Below, piece by piece: positions 1 to 8,121 of a DNA stretch of 64,000 nucleotides. The translations under genes were made by a program, and so were the position numbers. The stretch is from Salaquimonas pukyongi (GTDB lineage: Bacteria; Pseudomonadota; Alphaproteobacteria; Rhizobiales; Rhizobiaceae). A model generated the notes under the pieces. That model saw only the letters and a program-made list of their open reading frames with translations, was not told the origin of the DNA and did no database searches. Where the stretch lies: NCBI RefSeq assembly GCF_001953055.1, contig NZ_CP019044.1, positions 2,232,001-2,296,000 on the forward strand, given 5' to 3'. The number at the start of each line of letters is the position of its first letter. Position 1 is the stretch's first letter.

Positions 1-2
1 CG

Positions 3-914
3 GCGACCCGTCCGGGCCACTGGGAGTATTCCAGACTGCGCCCCCTGCTGCTGAAAGCCGGAGAACTCACCCCGGTTGAAAAGGCCGAGCGGCGGGTTCT
101 CGTCCTTTCGGATCCCGGCCGGGGCGCTGGTGCCATGCAGGCCACCGCTTCCATCTATATCGGCCTGCAGCTTCTCCTGCCGGGTGAAACAGCCCCTGCT
201 CACAAGCACACACCATCGGCGGTACGCATCGTGGTCGAGGGCAAAGGCGGCTACACCGTTGTCGACGGCGAAAAACTGCCCATGGAAGAAGGCGATCTGG
301 TGCTGACACCGGGCGGCGAATGGCACGATCACGGCCATGATGGTGATGAACCGGTCATCTGGCTGGATGCACTTGATCTGCCGCTCTTTGTTTACCTGGA
401 AGGATCATACGCTGTTGAATCCGAGCTCCAGGCACAGCGCAACCGCCCCGACGCAAGCCAGGTGGAATATCGCGCCAGTGGCCTGGCTCCCGCCCGCAGA
501 CCCGCAATCCAACCGCGCCGTTACCCCATGATGCGCTATCCCTGGAAGCGAACCGAGGAGGCCTTGCGCGAAATGGCCCGATACGGCAATGGAGAGCTTG
601 CCGAACTCGACTACGTCAATCCGGAAACCGGCGAAGACGTACTGCCAACCATGGGTTTTACCGCCATGATGTTGCGGAAGGGCCAGAAGGCAAGCCCGCC
701 CCGCCGCTCGACCTCCGGCGTTTTTCATGTCGTCAAGGGAACCGGCACCACCACAATTGACGGCCAGGCGGTTGACTGGAAAGCGAAGGATACATTTTCG
801 GCTCCCGTCTTTGCTGCAGTCGATCACCACGCAACACAGGAATCCTTCCTGGTTCACATTCACGACCGCCCCTTGCAGGATCGCCTGCGCTACTATGAGG
901 AACGCCCGCGATGA
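3..914 (+). CDS. Gentisate 1,2-dioxygenase-like bicupin, 5' truncated by window edge
   Basis: The frame is open from base 3 and the gene begins outside the window. The product is a double cupin that would open the ring of gentisate to maleylpyruvate using Fe(II). Seen: an A-E-R-R-V-L segment and then the first cupin with H-K-H-T-P and W-H-D-H-G, the metal-binding His pattern of gentisate dioxygenases. A second, less metal-rich cupin lies in the C-terminal half around S-G-V-F-H-V-V-K-G. An internal ATG at 135 is not the start, because family sequence continues upstream of it. It overlaps the next gene by 4 bases (ATGA), which implies translational coupling with a hydrolase and a hydroxylase of the same pathway. 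The specificity is inferred from family and context; 1-hydroxy-2-naphthoate or salicylate dioxygenases share the fold. Confidence 0.85.
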   Translation, partial: ATRPGHWEYSRLRPLLLKAGELTPVEKAERRVLVLSDPGRGAGAMQATASIYIGLQLLLPGETAPAHKHTPSAVRIVVEGKGGYTVVDGEKLPMEEGDLVLTPGGEWHDHGHDGDEPVIWLDALDLPLFVYLEGSYAVESELQAQRNRPDASQVEYRASGLAPARRPAIQPRRYPMMRYPWKRTEEALREMARYGNGELAELDYVNPETGEDVLPTMGFTAMMLRKGQKASPPRRSTSGVFHVVKGTGTTTIDGQAVDWKAKDTFSAPVFAAVDHHATQESFLVHIHDRPLQDRLRYYEERPR

Positions 915-1609
915 GCAGTTTTCTTTTCCCGCCCTTTAAAACCCCCGGCATTCCCGTGGCGGGTGAAACGGCGCACTATCCTGTAAACCGGATTTTCTGC
1001 GTTGGGCGGAACTATGTGGCCCATGCAAGGGAAATGGGGATGACAGTCGACCGCGACGCCCCTTTCTATTTCACCAAGGCACCGGCGGCCCATGCGGCCA
1101 ACGGCTCCAGGGTGCCCTATCCGCCTGGTACGGAAAACTATCATCACGAGGTGGAGCTTGCGCTGGCAATCGGCAAGCCGGTCTTTCGCGCAGATCGCAA
1201 TGAAGCCATGGCCGCGATCTACGGCTATGCCTGCGCCCTCGACATGACCCGCCGCGACCTGCAGATGGCCGAACGGGAAAAGAAAAGACCCTGGGACCTC
1301 GGCAAGGACGTGGAACACTCTGCCGTCATTGCTGAAATCACCCCTGCTTCGGCGTTCTCCGGCCTCGCCGGCAAGGCGATCAGCCTTACCGTGAACGGCG
1401 AAACCCGGCAGAATGCCAGCCTTGATGAAATGATCTGGAAAGCAGACGAAATCGTCAGCCATCTGTCCGGGTTCTATCACCTTTCACCCGGAGACATCAT
1501 CCTGACCGGCACGCCCGCGGGAGTTGGCCCGGTCGTTGCCGGCGATTACATTGAGGGCCGCATTGACGGCCTGGCGCCGGTCGAACTGACGCTGAGCGAC
1601 CCGGAATAA
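911..1609 (+). CDS. Fumarylacetoacetate hydrolase family protein, probable fumarylpyruvate hydrolase
   Basis: The 232-residue FAH-fold enzyme is predicted to hydrolyse fumarylpyruvate (or maleylpyruvate) to pyruvate plus fumarate (or malate), the last step of gentisate degradation. Seen: the start segment V-N-R-I-F-C-V-G-R-N-Y, the metal-site region H-H-E-V-E-L-A-L-A-I-G, and the C-terminal G-D-I-I-L-T-G-T-P-A-G-V-G-P signature. The length fits the short NagK-like subgroup. The ATG overlaps the dioxygenase stop by 4 bases. No maleylpyruvate isomerase gene is in the window, so the enzyme may act directly on maleylpyruvate or the isomerase may lie elsewhere. Confidence 0.88.
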   Translation: MSSFLFPPFKTPGIPVAGETAHYPVNRIFCVGRNYVAHAREMGMTVDRDAPFYFTKAPAAHAANGSRVPYPPGTENYHHEVELALAIGKPVFRADRNEAMAAIYGYACALDMTRRDLQMAEREKKRPWDLGKDVEHSAVIAEITPASAFSGLAGKAISLTVNGETRQNASLDEMIWKADEIVSHLSGFYHLSPGDIILTGTPAGVGPVVAGDYIEGRIDGLAPVELTLSDPE

Positions 1610-1612
1610 GCC

Positions 1613-2803
1613 TTGAGCAACGAACGCATTCTGATTGCCGGCGGCGGCATTGGCGGTCTGGCCACCGCCATGGGGCTTGCCCGCCACGGCATCGCTTCCC
1701 TGGTGCTGGAAAAATCCGCCAGCCTGGGCGAAATCGGCGCCGGCATTCAACTCGGCCCGAATGCCTTTCATGCCTTCGACTTTCTGGGGATCGGCGATGC
1801 AGCGCGCAAAATGGCGGTTTATATCGACAGCTTGCGGCTGATGGATGCCCTGAGCGGCGAACAAATCACCGCAATCCCCCTGGGTGACGATTTTCGCCGG
1901 CGCTTTGGAAACCCCTACGCCGTGGTCCATCGCGGCGATTTGCACGGTGTCTTCCTTGAGGCCTGCCGCAGCCACCACCTCGTTGAACTTGCCACCGCCA
2001 GCGAAGTTGTCGCCTATGAGCAGGATGGAACCACGGTAACCGTCGAGATTGCCGATGGCAGCCGCATCAGCGGATCAGCACTCATCGGTGCCGATGGCTT
2101 GTGGTCAAACGTGCGCAGGCAACTTGTTTCAGATGGCAACCCGCGGGTATCCGGCCATACGACTTATCGCTCGGTAATCCCGGCAGACGACATGCCGGAG
2201 GATTTGCGCTGGAACGCAGCAACCCTCTGGGCCGGGCCAAAATGCCATATCGTGCACTATCCCCTGTCCGGCTGGAAGTTCTTCAATCTGGTCGTCACCT
2301 TTCACAACGACGCGCCGGAACCTGTGGCCGGCAAACCCGCCACCCATGACGAAGTTCGCATCGGATTTGAACATGTCTGCCCGCTTGCCCGCCAGATCAT
2401 CGACCGGGGCAGTGACTGGAAGCTGTGGGTCCTGTGCGACCGTGAACCGGTCTCCAACTGGGTTGAGGGGCGGGTGGCGCTGCTCGGCGATGCAGCCCAT
2501 CCCATGCTGCAATACTTTGCCCAGGGCGCCTGCATGGCGATGGAGGATGCCGTGTGTCTTTCCGCAGAGCTGGGAAACAGCAGCAACTGGGAAGCGGCAA
2601 TGGTCGCCTATCAGCAAAAGCGCTATCTGCGCACCGCCAGGGTGCAACTGCAATCGCGGGAAATCGGCAACCATATCTATCACCCTTCCGGGGCCCATGC
2701 CGAATTGCGCAACGCCTTCATGCGAACGAAAACCGCCGGGGACTGGTATGATGCCCTGCAATGGATTTATGGCTCGGCCGGGTCAGGCTGCGGTGACAAC
2801 TGA
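1613..2803 (+). CDS. FAD-dependent monooxygenase, probable 3-hydroxybenzoate 6-hydroxylase
   Basis: The 396-residue flavoprotein hydroxylase would use NADH and O2 to turn 3-hydroxybenzoate into gentisate. Seen: the N-terminal dinucleotide fold G-G-G-I-G-G-L-A-T-A, a middle segment I-G-A-D-G-L-W-S-N-V-R, and the FAD-ribityl motif L-L-G-D-A-A-H-P-M-L-Q-Y-F-A-Q-G. The start is TTG at 1613, three bases after the hydrolase stop; no better start is in frame nearby. Salicylate hydroxylases are close relatives, but salicylate 1-hydroxylase would give catechol, and the neighbouring gentisate genes favour a product with para hydroxyls. The assignment to 3-hydroxybenzoate rather than salicylate 5-hydroxylation is inference from family and context. 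Confidence 0.82.
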   Translation: MSNERILIAGGGIGGLATAMGLARHGIASLVLEKSASLGEIGAGIQLGPNAFHAFDFLGIGDAARKMAVYIDSLRLMDALSGEQITAIPLGDDFRRRFGNPYAVVHRGDLHGVFLEACRSHHLVELATASEVVAYEQDGTTVTVEIADGSRISGSALIGADGLWSNVRRQLVSDGNPRVSGHTTYRSVIPADDMPEDLRWNAATLWAGPKCHIVHYPLSGWKFFNLVVTFHNDAPEPVAGKPATHDEVRIGFEHVCPLARQIIDRGSDWKLWVLCDREPVSNWVEGRVALLGDAAHPMLQYFAQGACMAMEDAVCLSAELGNSSNWEAAMVAYQQKRYLRTARVQLQSREIGNHIYHPSGAHAELRNAFMRTKTAGDWYDALQWIYGSAGSGCGDN

Positions 2804-2970
2804 CACTGCAGCCGGTGGCAACCTCCAGATGTCCGGGTTCCAACACCCTGTCCTTTTTTGGTTCACCCCATTTCCGACACGCCGCGTCGCCTCCTGCCCA
2901 TGAAATCGGCGGATAAACATGAAAGTAAGACCGGCCCAAACAAACAATCGGCAAACTTCGGAGCAATTAG

Positions 2971-4422
2971 ATGAGCGCCATCAGGCCATATTGGCAGAAT
3001 TACATCGACGGCAAATTCGTTGATGGCGGCGCCGGCCGCCTGACCGTTGATAATCCCGGCACCGGCAAGGCGCTGGCCGAGCAGGCTGTTGCAAGCGCAG
3101 AAGATGTCGATCGCGCGGTGGCAGCAGCCCGGCGGGTTCACCAAAGCGGTGTGCTGGCTGCCATGCGACCGGTCGAACGCGGCCGCATGGTGCGCGCCAT
3201 GGGCGATTACCTGCTTTCCAAAATCGATGAGATTGCCCCGGTCCTGACGCTTGAATCCGGCAAACCCCTCTGGGAAGCTCGCATCGAGGTCGAAGGCGCT
3301 GCCCGGTATTTCGAATATTACGGCAATCAGGCCGAAACCGTGGAAGGACGCTCGATCCCGCTCGGTGCCGGTTACTTTGACTTCACGCTTTATGAGCCCT
3401 TCGGCGTATCGGCCCAGATCATTCCGTGGAACTATCCGCTGGAGATGACGGCACGCTCTCTTTCCGCCGCGCTTGCGACGGGCAATAGCTGCGTCATCAA
3501 GACACCGGAACTTGATCCGCTGACGAACCGCTTCTTTGCCGAGGCAGCCGAACAGGTTGGCCTGCCCGCCGGCGCTGTCAACATCCTGTGCGGCCACGGC
3601 CAGGAGGCAGGCGCCGCGCTCGCAGCCCATCCCGACATAAACCAGATCGTCTTCACCGGTTCAGTGCCCACGGGCATCGCCATCGCCACCGCCGCTGCCG
3701 GCAATGTCGTTCCCTGCGTATTGGAACTTGGCGGCAAGTCAGCGGCCATCGTTCACGACGATGCCGACCTCGACGCCTTCATGAACGATGTGCGCTGGGG
3801 CATCTATTTCAATGCCGGGCAGGTGTGCTCGGCCATGAGCCGGGTGATCGTCCATGAAAGTCAGCATGACGAACTGGTCGACCGGGTAACGGCGCTTGCA
3901 AAATCGCTGTCCGTTGGCCCGGGCATCGAGCGGGATGAATTCGGCCCCAACATGGGTGCCATGGTATCGCAAAGACAGCGCGACCGGGCCGAAGGCATGG
4001 TCGGCGAGGCAATTCGCCAGGGCGCGTCTGCTGTTACCGGCGGCCACAAGATGAACCAGCCCGGCTTTTTCCTTGAGCCGACCGTGATGACGGGCGTTGC
4101 ACCGGATATGACCATCGCCAATGAGGAAGTCTTCGGCCCGGTGCTGAGCGTGTTGAAGTTTTCCGATGAAAACGAGGCAATCAACATTGCCAACGGCACC
4201 CCTTACGGCCTGGTTGGCGGGGTATTCACCCGTGATCTTGACCGCGCCACCCGGGCAGCTGCCAAACTGCGCGCGGGCCAGGTCTTCGTCAACGAATGGT
4301 TCGCAGGCGGGGTTGAAACCCCGTTCGGCGGCTATGGCAAGTCGGGATATGGAAGGGAAAAGGGCCGCGAGGCACTGTGGAACTACGTGCAGACCAAGAA
4401 CGTAGCCATCAAACTCGGTTGA
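2971..4422 (+). CDS. Aldehyde dehydrogenase family protein
   Basis: The 483-residue NAD(P)-dependent aldehyde dehydrogenase has the full set of catalytic features: P-W-N-Y-P-L (oxyanion Asn), the general base Glu at residue 252 in L-E-L-G-G-K-S, and the nucleophilic Cys at residue 286 in F-N-A-G-Q-V-C-S. It is most like the betaine-aldehyde/aromatic aldehyde branch. A 167-base gap separates it from the hydroxylase, so it may have its own promoter. Given the neighbours it could oxidise an aromatic aldehyde such as 3-hydroxybenzaldehyde into the gentisate route; this is inference, and an aliphatic or betaine-type aldehyde is equally possible. Confidence 0.9.
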   Translation: MSAIRPYWQNYIDGKFVDGGAGRLTVDNPGTGKALAEQAVASAEDVDRAVAAARRVHQSGVLAAMRPVERGRMVRAMGDYLLSKIDEIAPVLTLESGKPLWEARIEVEGAARYFEYYGNQAETVEGRSIPLGAGYFDFTLYEPFGVSAQIIPWNYPLEMTARSLSAALATGNSCVIKTPELDPLTNRFFAEAAEQVGLPAGAVNILCGHGQEAGAALAAHPDINQIVFTGSVPTGIAIATAAAGNVVPCVLELGGKSAAIVHDDADLDAFMNDVRWGIYFNAGQVCSAMSRVIVHESQHDELVDRVTALAKSLSVGPGIERDEFGPNMGAMVSQRQRDRAEGMVGEAIRQGASAVTGGHKMNQPGFFLEPTVMTGVAPDMTIANEEVFGPVLSVLKFSDENEAINIANGTPYGLVGGVFTRDLDRATRAAAKLRAGQVFVNEWFAGGVETPFGGYGKSGYGREKGREALWNYVQTKNVAIKLG

Positions 4423-4447
4423 TCCAGGTTTGCCGATCTGGTGAGCG

Positions 4448-5536
4448 TCAGGCAGCGACCCGGTTTCTGCCGGACTGTTTGGCCTTGTAGAGGTTTTCAT
4501 CAGCCCGTCCAAGAACACTTAGATGATCATCTCCCTCGCGGTAGCGGGCGATGCCGAAGGAGGCGGTGATCTTTCCCACCTCCTGCTTGGTATCCTTGAT
4601 CACCAGCTTCACCTTCTCAAGCTCCGAGCGCATGATTTCGGCACGCTTGTGGGCCTCCTCTACGCTGCAGCCGACAAGAATGATCGCGAACTCCTCGCCG
4701 CCATACCGGGCAGCCAGATCCTCCTTGCGCACATTCTTGTGGATGAGACCTGCGAAATAGCGCAACACCTCGTCACCGATCAGATGGCCGTGGCCGTCAT
4801 TGATGCTCTTGAAGTGGTCAATGTCGGCAATGATGACGCAGAAATCGCGATCTGCAGAGCGCTGGCTTCCTGTCATCTCCTCCAGCCTGCGCTCCAGTGC
4901 ACGGCGGTTGGCGATGTTGGTCAGCGGATCAATCAGTTCGTTTCGGCGTGCCTCGTCAAGCGCTTCCTGCAGGCTTTCGATCTCTTCGCGCGAACGGTTC
5001 AGCGCCGAGCGCAATTGCTCGGTATCGGACTGGATCGACTCGCTGTGCGAGACCAGGCAATCCACCGCCTTCTTGATATCGTCCAGGCCGTCCGCCTTGT
5101 GCAGCGTATCGGTCGTCTCACGCAGGGATTCAGAATAATCGCCGCATTTCGACAGATGGCTGTCGATGACCGTCAGAACATCGGTAACCTCACCGCCCAG
5201 CGATGAGGTTGCATCGGCAATCTGTTTTTCGCGCAAATCCGGAGTGTCGAGAAACTCCGAATGAATGTGATCAAGATCCATCAGGCTGAGCGGTTTCTTG
5301 CTCTCGATGAACTGATTGATGTGCCTGACCAGCGCCTGGTTTTCACCTTTAAGGTAATTGTACCAGATATCGTAGACGATCGGGATGAGCGGCGTCTTCT
5401 GCTTGTGCGATATTTCCAGAACCTTCCGCGAGATGGAGGATATCAGGAAATACTCCTTGTAGTCGCATAACAAGGAACTCGCATTGCGATCGCTGATGCT
5501 GTCGCAGAAGTTCAAATTTTGAGAGACTGTCGACAT
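4448..5536 (-). CDS. Diguanylate cyclase (GGDEF domain)
   Basis: The product makes cyclic di-GMP from two GTP. The C-terminal GGDEF domain carries the active loop R-Y-G-G-E-E-F and, five residues before it, R-K-E-D, which matches the inhibitory RxxD site, so product inhibition is expected. The N-terminal ~180 residues lack membrane segments and end in a long predicted coiled coil rich in S-E-S-I-Q-S-D-T-E and E-E-I-E-S-L-Q-E. A GTG at 5587 overlaps the upstream gene by 4 bases, but the ATG at 5536 has a near-ideal ribosome site (GGAGG, about 5 bases before) and is preferred, giving 362 residues. It is co-transcribed with the membrane coiled-coil protein upstream and converges on the aldehyde dehydrogenase. 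Confidence 0.93.
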   Translation of the reverse strand: MSTVSQNLNFCDSISDRNASSLLCDYKEYFLISSISRKVLEISHKQKTPLIPIVYDIWYNYLKGENQALVRHINQFIESKKPLSLMDLDHIHSEFLDTPDLREKQIADATSSLGGEVTDVLTVIDSHLSKCGDYSESLRETTDTLHKADGLDDIKKAVDCLVSHSESIQSDTEQLRSALNRSREEIESLQEALDEARRNELIDPLTNIANRRALERRLEEMTGSQRSADRDFCVIIADIDHFKSINDGHGHLIGDEVLRYFAGLIHKNVRKEDLAARYGGEEFAIILVGCSVEEAHKRAEIMRSELEKVKLVIKDTKQEVGKITASFGIARYREGDDHLSVLGRADENLYKAKQSGRNRVAA

Positions 5537-5583
5537 GTTCCTCCGCCCGCTACTGGGCCCGCTGCCTGGGTTGTCTGGAGCGC

Positions 5584-6156
5584 TCACGCTACTTCGAGGG
5601 AAGGCTGCTTGACCTTGCCGTCAACAGAGTTGATGGCCCACTGGGTGATCATTTCCTGCAGATTGCTGTTTTCAAGCCGCAAGGTGGCATTCTCTGAATT
5701 GACGTCTTCCATTCCCGTTTTCTGCAGATCGTCGAGTTCGGCGCGCATTTTCTCGTTTTCCTTTTCCAGGCGAGCATAGTTTTCGCCCAGAAACTGATCG
5801 ATCTTCTTTTCGATTTCACCGACCGACGAAGAAAACTTGGTGTTGTTCTCCTTGAGCATCGCCTCGATTTCGGTCTTTACCGTTTCGATACGTGCCGTTT
5901 GCTCGGCGTTGCGCGCGCCAGCAGCTTTCAAAAATCCGAGCACGGCAAGAAACGAGAATGCAATCATCAGCCCGGCAGCCAGAAGACCGCCGCTGTAGAG
6001 GCTGATATACATGCCAAAAAGGGAAAGATGGAATGCCGCCATGGTCACAACCAGCGCAGCCAGATGGGCGCCGGCCACAAATGCGAGCGAGACCATGGTG
6101 AACAGTTTGGCTTTTGACTTTGGAGCGCCTTTCTCAGGCGTATTATTCTTGGCCAT
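5584..6156 (-). CDS. Two-helix membrane protein with cytoplasmic coiled coil, partner of diguanylate cyclase
   Basis: I recognise no family. The protein of about 190 residues has a short basic N-terminus (K-S-K-A-K), two hydrophobic segments at roughly residues 20-43 and 50-78, and then a long charged heptad-like region (E-I-E-K-K-I-D-Q-F and L-E-K-E-N-E-K-M-R-A-E-L) to the C-terminus, predicted coiled coil in the cytoplasm. The ATG at 6156 is used here; a TTG at 6171 in the same frame is the alternative. It lies directly upstream of the diguanylate cyclase, whose longest frame overlaps its stop, so the two are probably translated together. A role as membrane anchor or sensor for the cyclase is inferred from pairing and coiled coils in both proteins. 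Confidence 0.7.
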   Translation of the reverse strand: MAKNNTPEKGAPKSKAKLFTMVSLAFVAGAHLAALVVTMAAFHLSLFGMYISLYSGGLLAAGLMIAFSFLAVLGFLKAAGARNAEQTARIETVKTEIEAMLKENNTKFSSSVGEIEKKIDQFLGENYARLEKENEKMRAELDDLQKTGMEDVNSENATLRLENSNLQEMITQWAINSVDGKVKQPSLEVA

Positions 6157-6467
6157 TTCCTTGTCCGGCAATTAATCGCAACAACTCCCCTCGCACACGA
6201 AATCTGCCGCGAAAGGGTGTCTGCTTTGAATTTGGGAAAGACATGCGGGCGCAAGGCCGCGAATGCGGAACGGCGTCATACCTCAGAAATCTGCCGCATT
6301 CACCGCCGAGCATCGCTTATAGAGGTTAAGAAAGCTTGACTCGATTGTCAGAAAGCTGACCGCTATGCCCATTGGCGCCCCACCGGCGAACCATGCTAGG
6401 GCAGGCCCCCGGCGTCATCGAGCCAGGTCCGGCCCGTCCCGACAGAACATTCCCGGAGAAAACCACC
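6157..6467. other. Divergent intergenic region with a 21-bp-phased direct repeat
   Basis: This 311-base gap must hold the promoters of the cyclase pair (leftward) and the DMT transporter (rightward). No gene was found. An 8-base direct repeat AGAAAGCT occurs at 6329-6336 and 6350-6357, exactly two helical turns apart, which could be a regulator site. Longer open frames running into the transporter from upstream have no ribosome site and are treated as non-coding. Confidence 0.4.
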
Positions 6468-6911
6468 ATGTTTCAAAACCTGCCCGCCCTTTTTCTCGTG
6501 TTTCTTGCCGGCATGGCCGTCGCCGTTCAAACGCCGATCAACGGGCTTCTTGCCCAGGCGGGAGGCAATGGCATCTTTGCGGCGACCGTTTCTTTTCTGG
6601 TGGGAACCATCGCTCTGGCATTGATCCTCTTTTCAAATTACGGCCTGCCAAGCACCGGAACGATGCGCGCCATTCCCTGGTGGATGTGGACCGGCGGGCT
6701 GCTGGGAGCTTTCTATGTCTGGGCAGCACTCACCAATGTGCACAAGATCGGCGCATTGAGCCTGGTCGCTGCGCTGATTGCAGGCCAGTTGACCGCCGCC
6801 CTCGCCCTTGATGCCTCCGGCGCCTTCGGGCTTGGCGTCAATTCCATCAACTGGCAGCGTGTCCTTGCAGTGTTTCTGGTGGCCGCCGGCGTGCTCCTTT
6901 CCCGCATCTAA
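6468..6911 (+). CDS. DMT superfamily transporter, YdcZ/DUF606 type
   Basis: The 147-residue hydrophobic protein has about five membrane segments, beginning P-A-L-F-L-V-F-L-A-G-M-A-V-A-V-Q-T-P-I-N-G-L-L and ending R-V-L-A-V-F-L-V-A-A-G-V-L-L-S-R. The length and the early Q-T-P-I-N-G motif fit the half-size YdcZ-like branch of the drug/metabolite transporters, which act as dimers. The ATG at 6468 is chosen because GGAG lies 9 bases upstream and the longer frame adds a non-hydrophobic Pro/Arg-rich stretch. The substrate is unknown and the neighbours give no clue. Confidence 0.82.
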   Translation: MFQNLPALFLVFLAGMAVAVQTPINGLLAQAGGNGIFAATVSFLVGTIALALILFSNYGLPSTGTMRAIPWWMWTGGLLGAFYVWAALTNVHKIGALSLVAALIAGQLTAALALDASGAFGLGVNSINWQRVLAVFLVAAGVLLSRI

Positions 6912-7089
6912 CGGCTTGCCGCCAGGACAGGGCCGCGAATCTTGTTGCCGATTGCGGTTGTGATCATCAGCCTGTGTATCGCTGCATTAGGCGATTGCCA
7001 CCGTCATTAAAATATTTTACCATCCGGTCAAAATTTAGCACGCTTCACCACCACCCATGAACGTTCAAGCTAAATCAGGGAGAGAGAAA

Positions 7090-8121
7090 ATGAAGAAATC
7101 AACCATCAAAATGCCGGGCGGCGTCTCACGGCGCACACTGCTGCAAACCACGGCGGCGGCTTCAGCCGTGCTGGCCATGCCGGGCATTGTCGGCCGTGCC
7201 AGGGCTGCCGCTTTGAAGGTCGCCGCCATTTATACGGTGCCGGTCGAGCAGCAATGGGTCAGCCGTATCCACAAGGCTGCCAACGTGGCGGTCGAGCGCG
7301 GCGATATCGAATATGTGTTTTCCGAAAGCACCTCCAACAACGATTATGAACGCGTGATGCGGGAGTATTCGGAAGCCGGCCATGATCTCGTCATCGGCGA
7401 GGTTTTTGCCGTGGAAGAGGCCGCCCGTCAGGTGGCAAGGGATTATCCCGATCAGGCGTTTTTGATGGGTTCATCCTTCAAGCCGATGGACGATACGCCC
7501 AACTTTGCCGTTTTCGACAACTACATTCAGGATGCCTCCTATCTTTCCGGCATCATTGCCGGCGCCATGACAAAGACCGGCAATATCGGAATGGTCGGCG
7601 GATTTCCGATCCCCGAAGTCAACCGCCTCATGCATGCCTTCATGGCCGGTGCCCGCGAGATGAAGCCGGACATCAAGTTTCAGGTGGCCTTTATCGGCTC
7701 GTGGTTTGACCCGCCCAAAGCCAAGGAAACCGCGTTTGCACAGATCGATGCCGGCGCCGACCTTCTTTATGCGGAGCGTTTCGGCGTTTCAGATGCCGCC
7801 AAGGAGCGTGGCATCCTGTCTGTAGGCAATGTCATCGACACCCAGGCCGACTACCCCGAAACCGTGGTTGCCTCCGCCATTTGGCATTTCGAACCGACAC
7901 TTGATACCGCCATCAGCAAGGTTCGCGATGGCTCGTTCAAGGCCGATGATTACGGCGTCTATTCCTTCATGAAGGAAGGCGGCTGTTCGCTGGCTCCGCT
8001 GGGAACGTTTGAAGGCAAGGTTCCCGAAGACGCCATGAAGCTTGTTGCAGAGCGCGAAGCAGCCATCAAGGACGGCAGCTTTGTGGTCGAAATCAACGAT
8101 GAAGAGCCGAAGTCCAGTTAA
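7090..8121 (+). CDS. BMP-family ABC transporter substrate-binding protein (Tat signal)
   Basis: This is a periplasmic binding protein of the basic membrane protein (Med/PnrA-like) family, whose members usually bind nucleosides or related bases. Seen: a twin-arginine leader S-R-R-T-L-L-Q followed by an alanine-rich core and a likely cleavage near A-R-A-A-A, then the family's Y-T-V-P-V-E-Q-Q-W, S-T-S-N-N-D-Y-E-R and V-G-G-F-P-I-P-E segments. The ATG at 7090 has GGGAGAG just upstream and gives a normal leader; an ATG at 7057 is possible. The stop overlaps the ATPase ATG by one base (TAATG). The downstream deaminase suggests a pyrimidine or modified cytosine cargo. Confidence 0.92.
   Translation: MKKSTIKMPGGVSRRTLLQTTAAASAVLAMPGIVGRARAAALKVAAIYTVPVEQQWVSRIHKAANVAVERGDIEYVFSESTSNNDYERVMREYSEAGHDLVIGEVFAVEEAARQVARDYPDQAFLMGSSFKPMDDTPNFAVFDNYIQDASYLSGIIAGAMTKTGNIGMVGGFPIPEVNRLMHAFMAGAREMKPDIKFQVAFIGSWFDPPKAKETAFAQIDAGADLLYAERFGVSDAAKERGILSVGNVIDTQADYPETVVASAIWHFEPTLDTAISKVRDGSFKADDYGVYSFMKEGGCSLAPLGTFEGKVPEDAMKLVAEREAAIKDGSFVVEINDEEPKSS

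Noticed and set aside
6268-6295. EcfG promoter for the DMT transporter (GGAAC present)
   Set aside because: There is no CGTT at the required distance and the gene is about 200 bases away.
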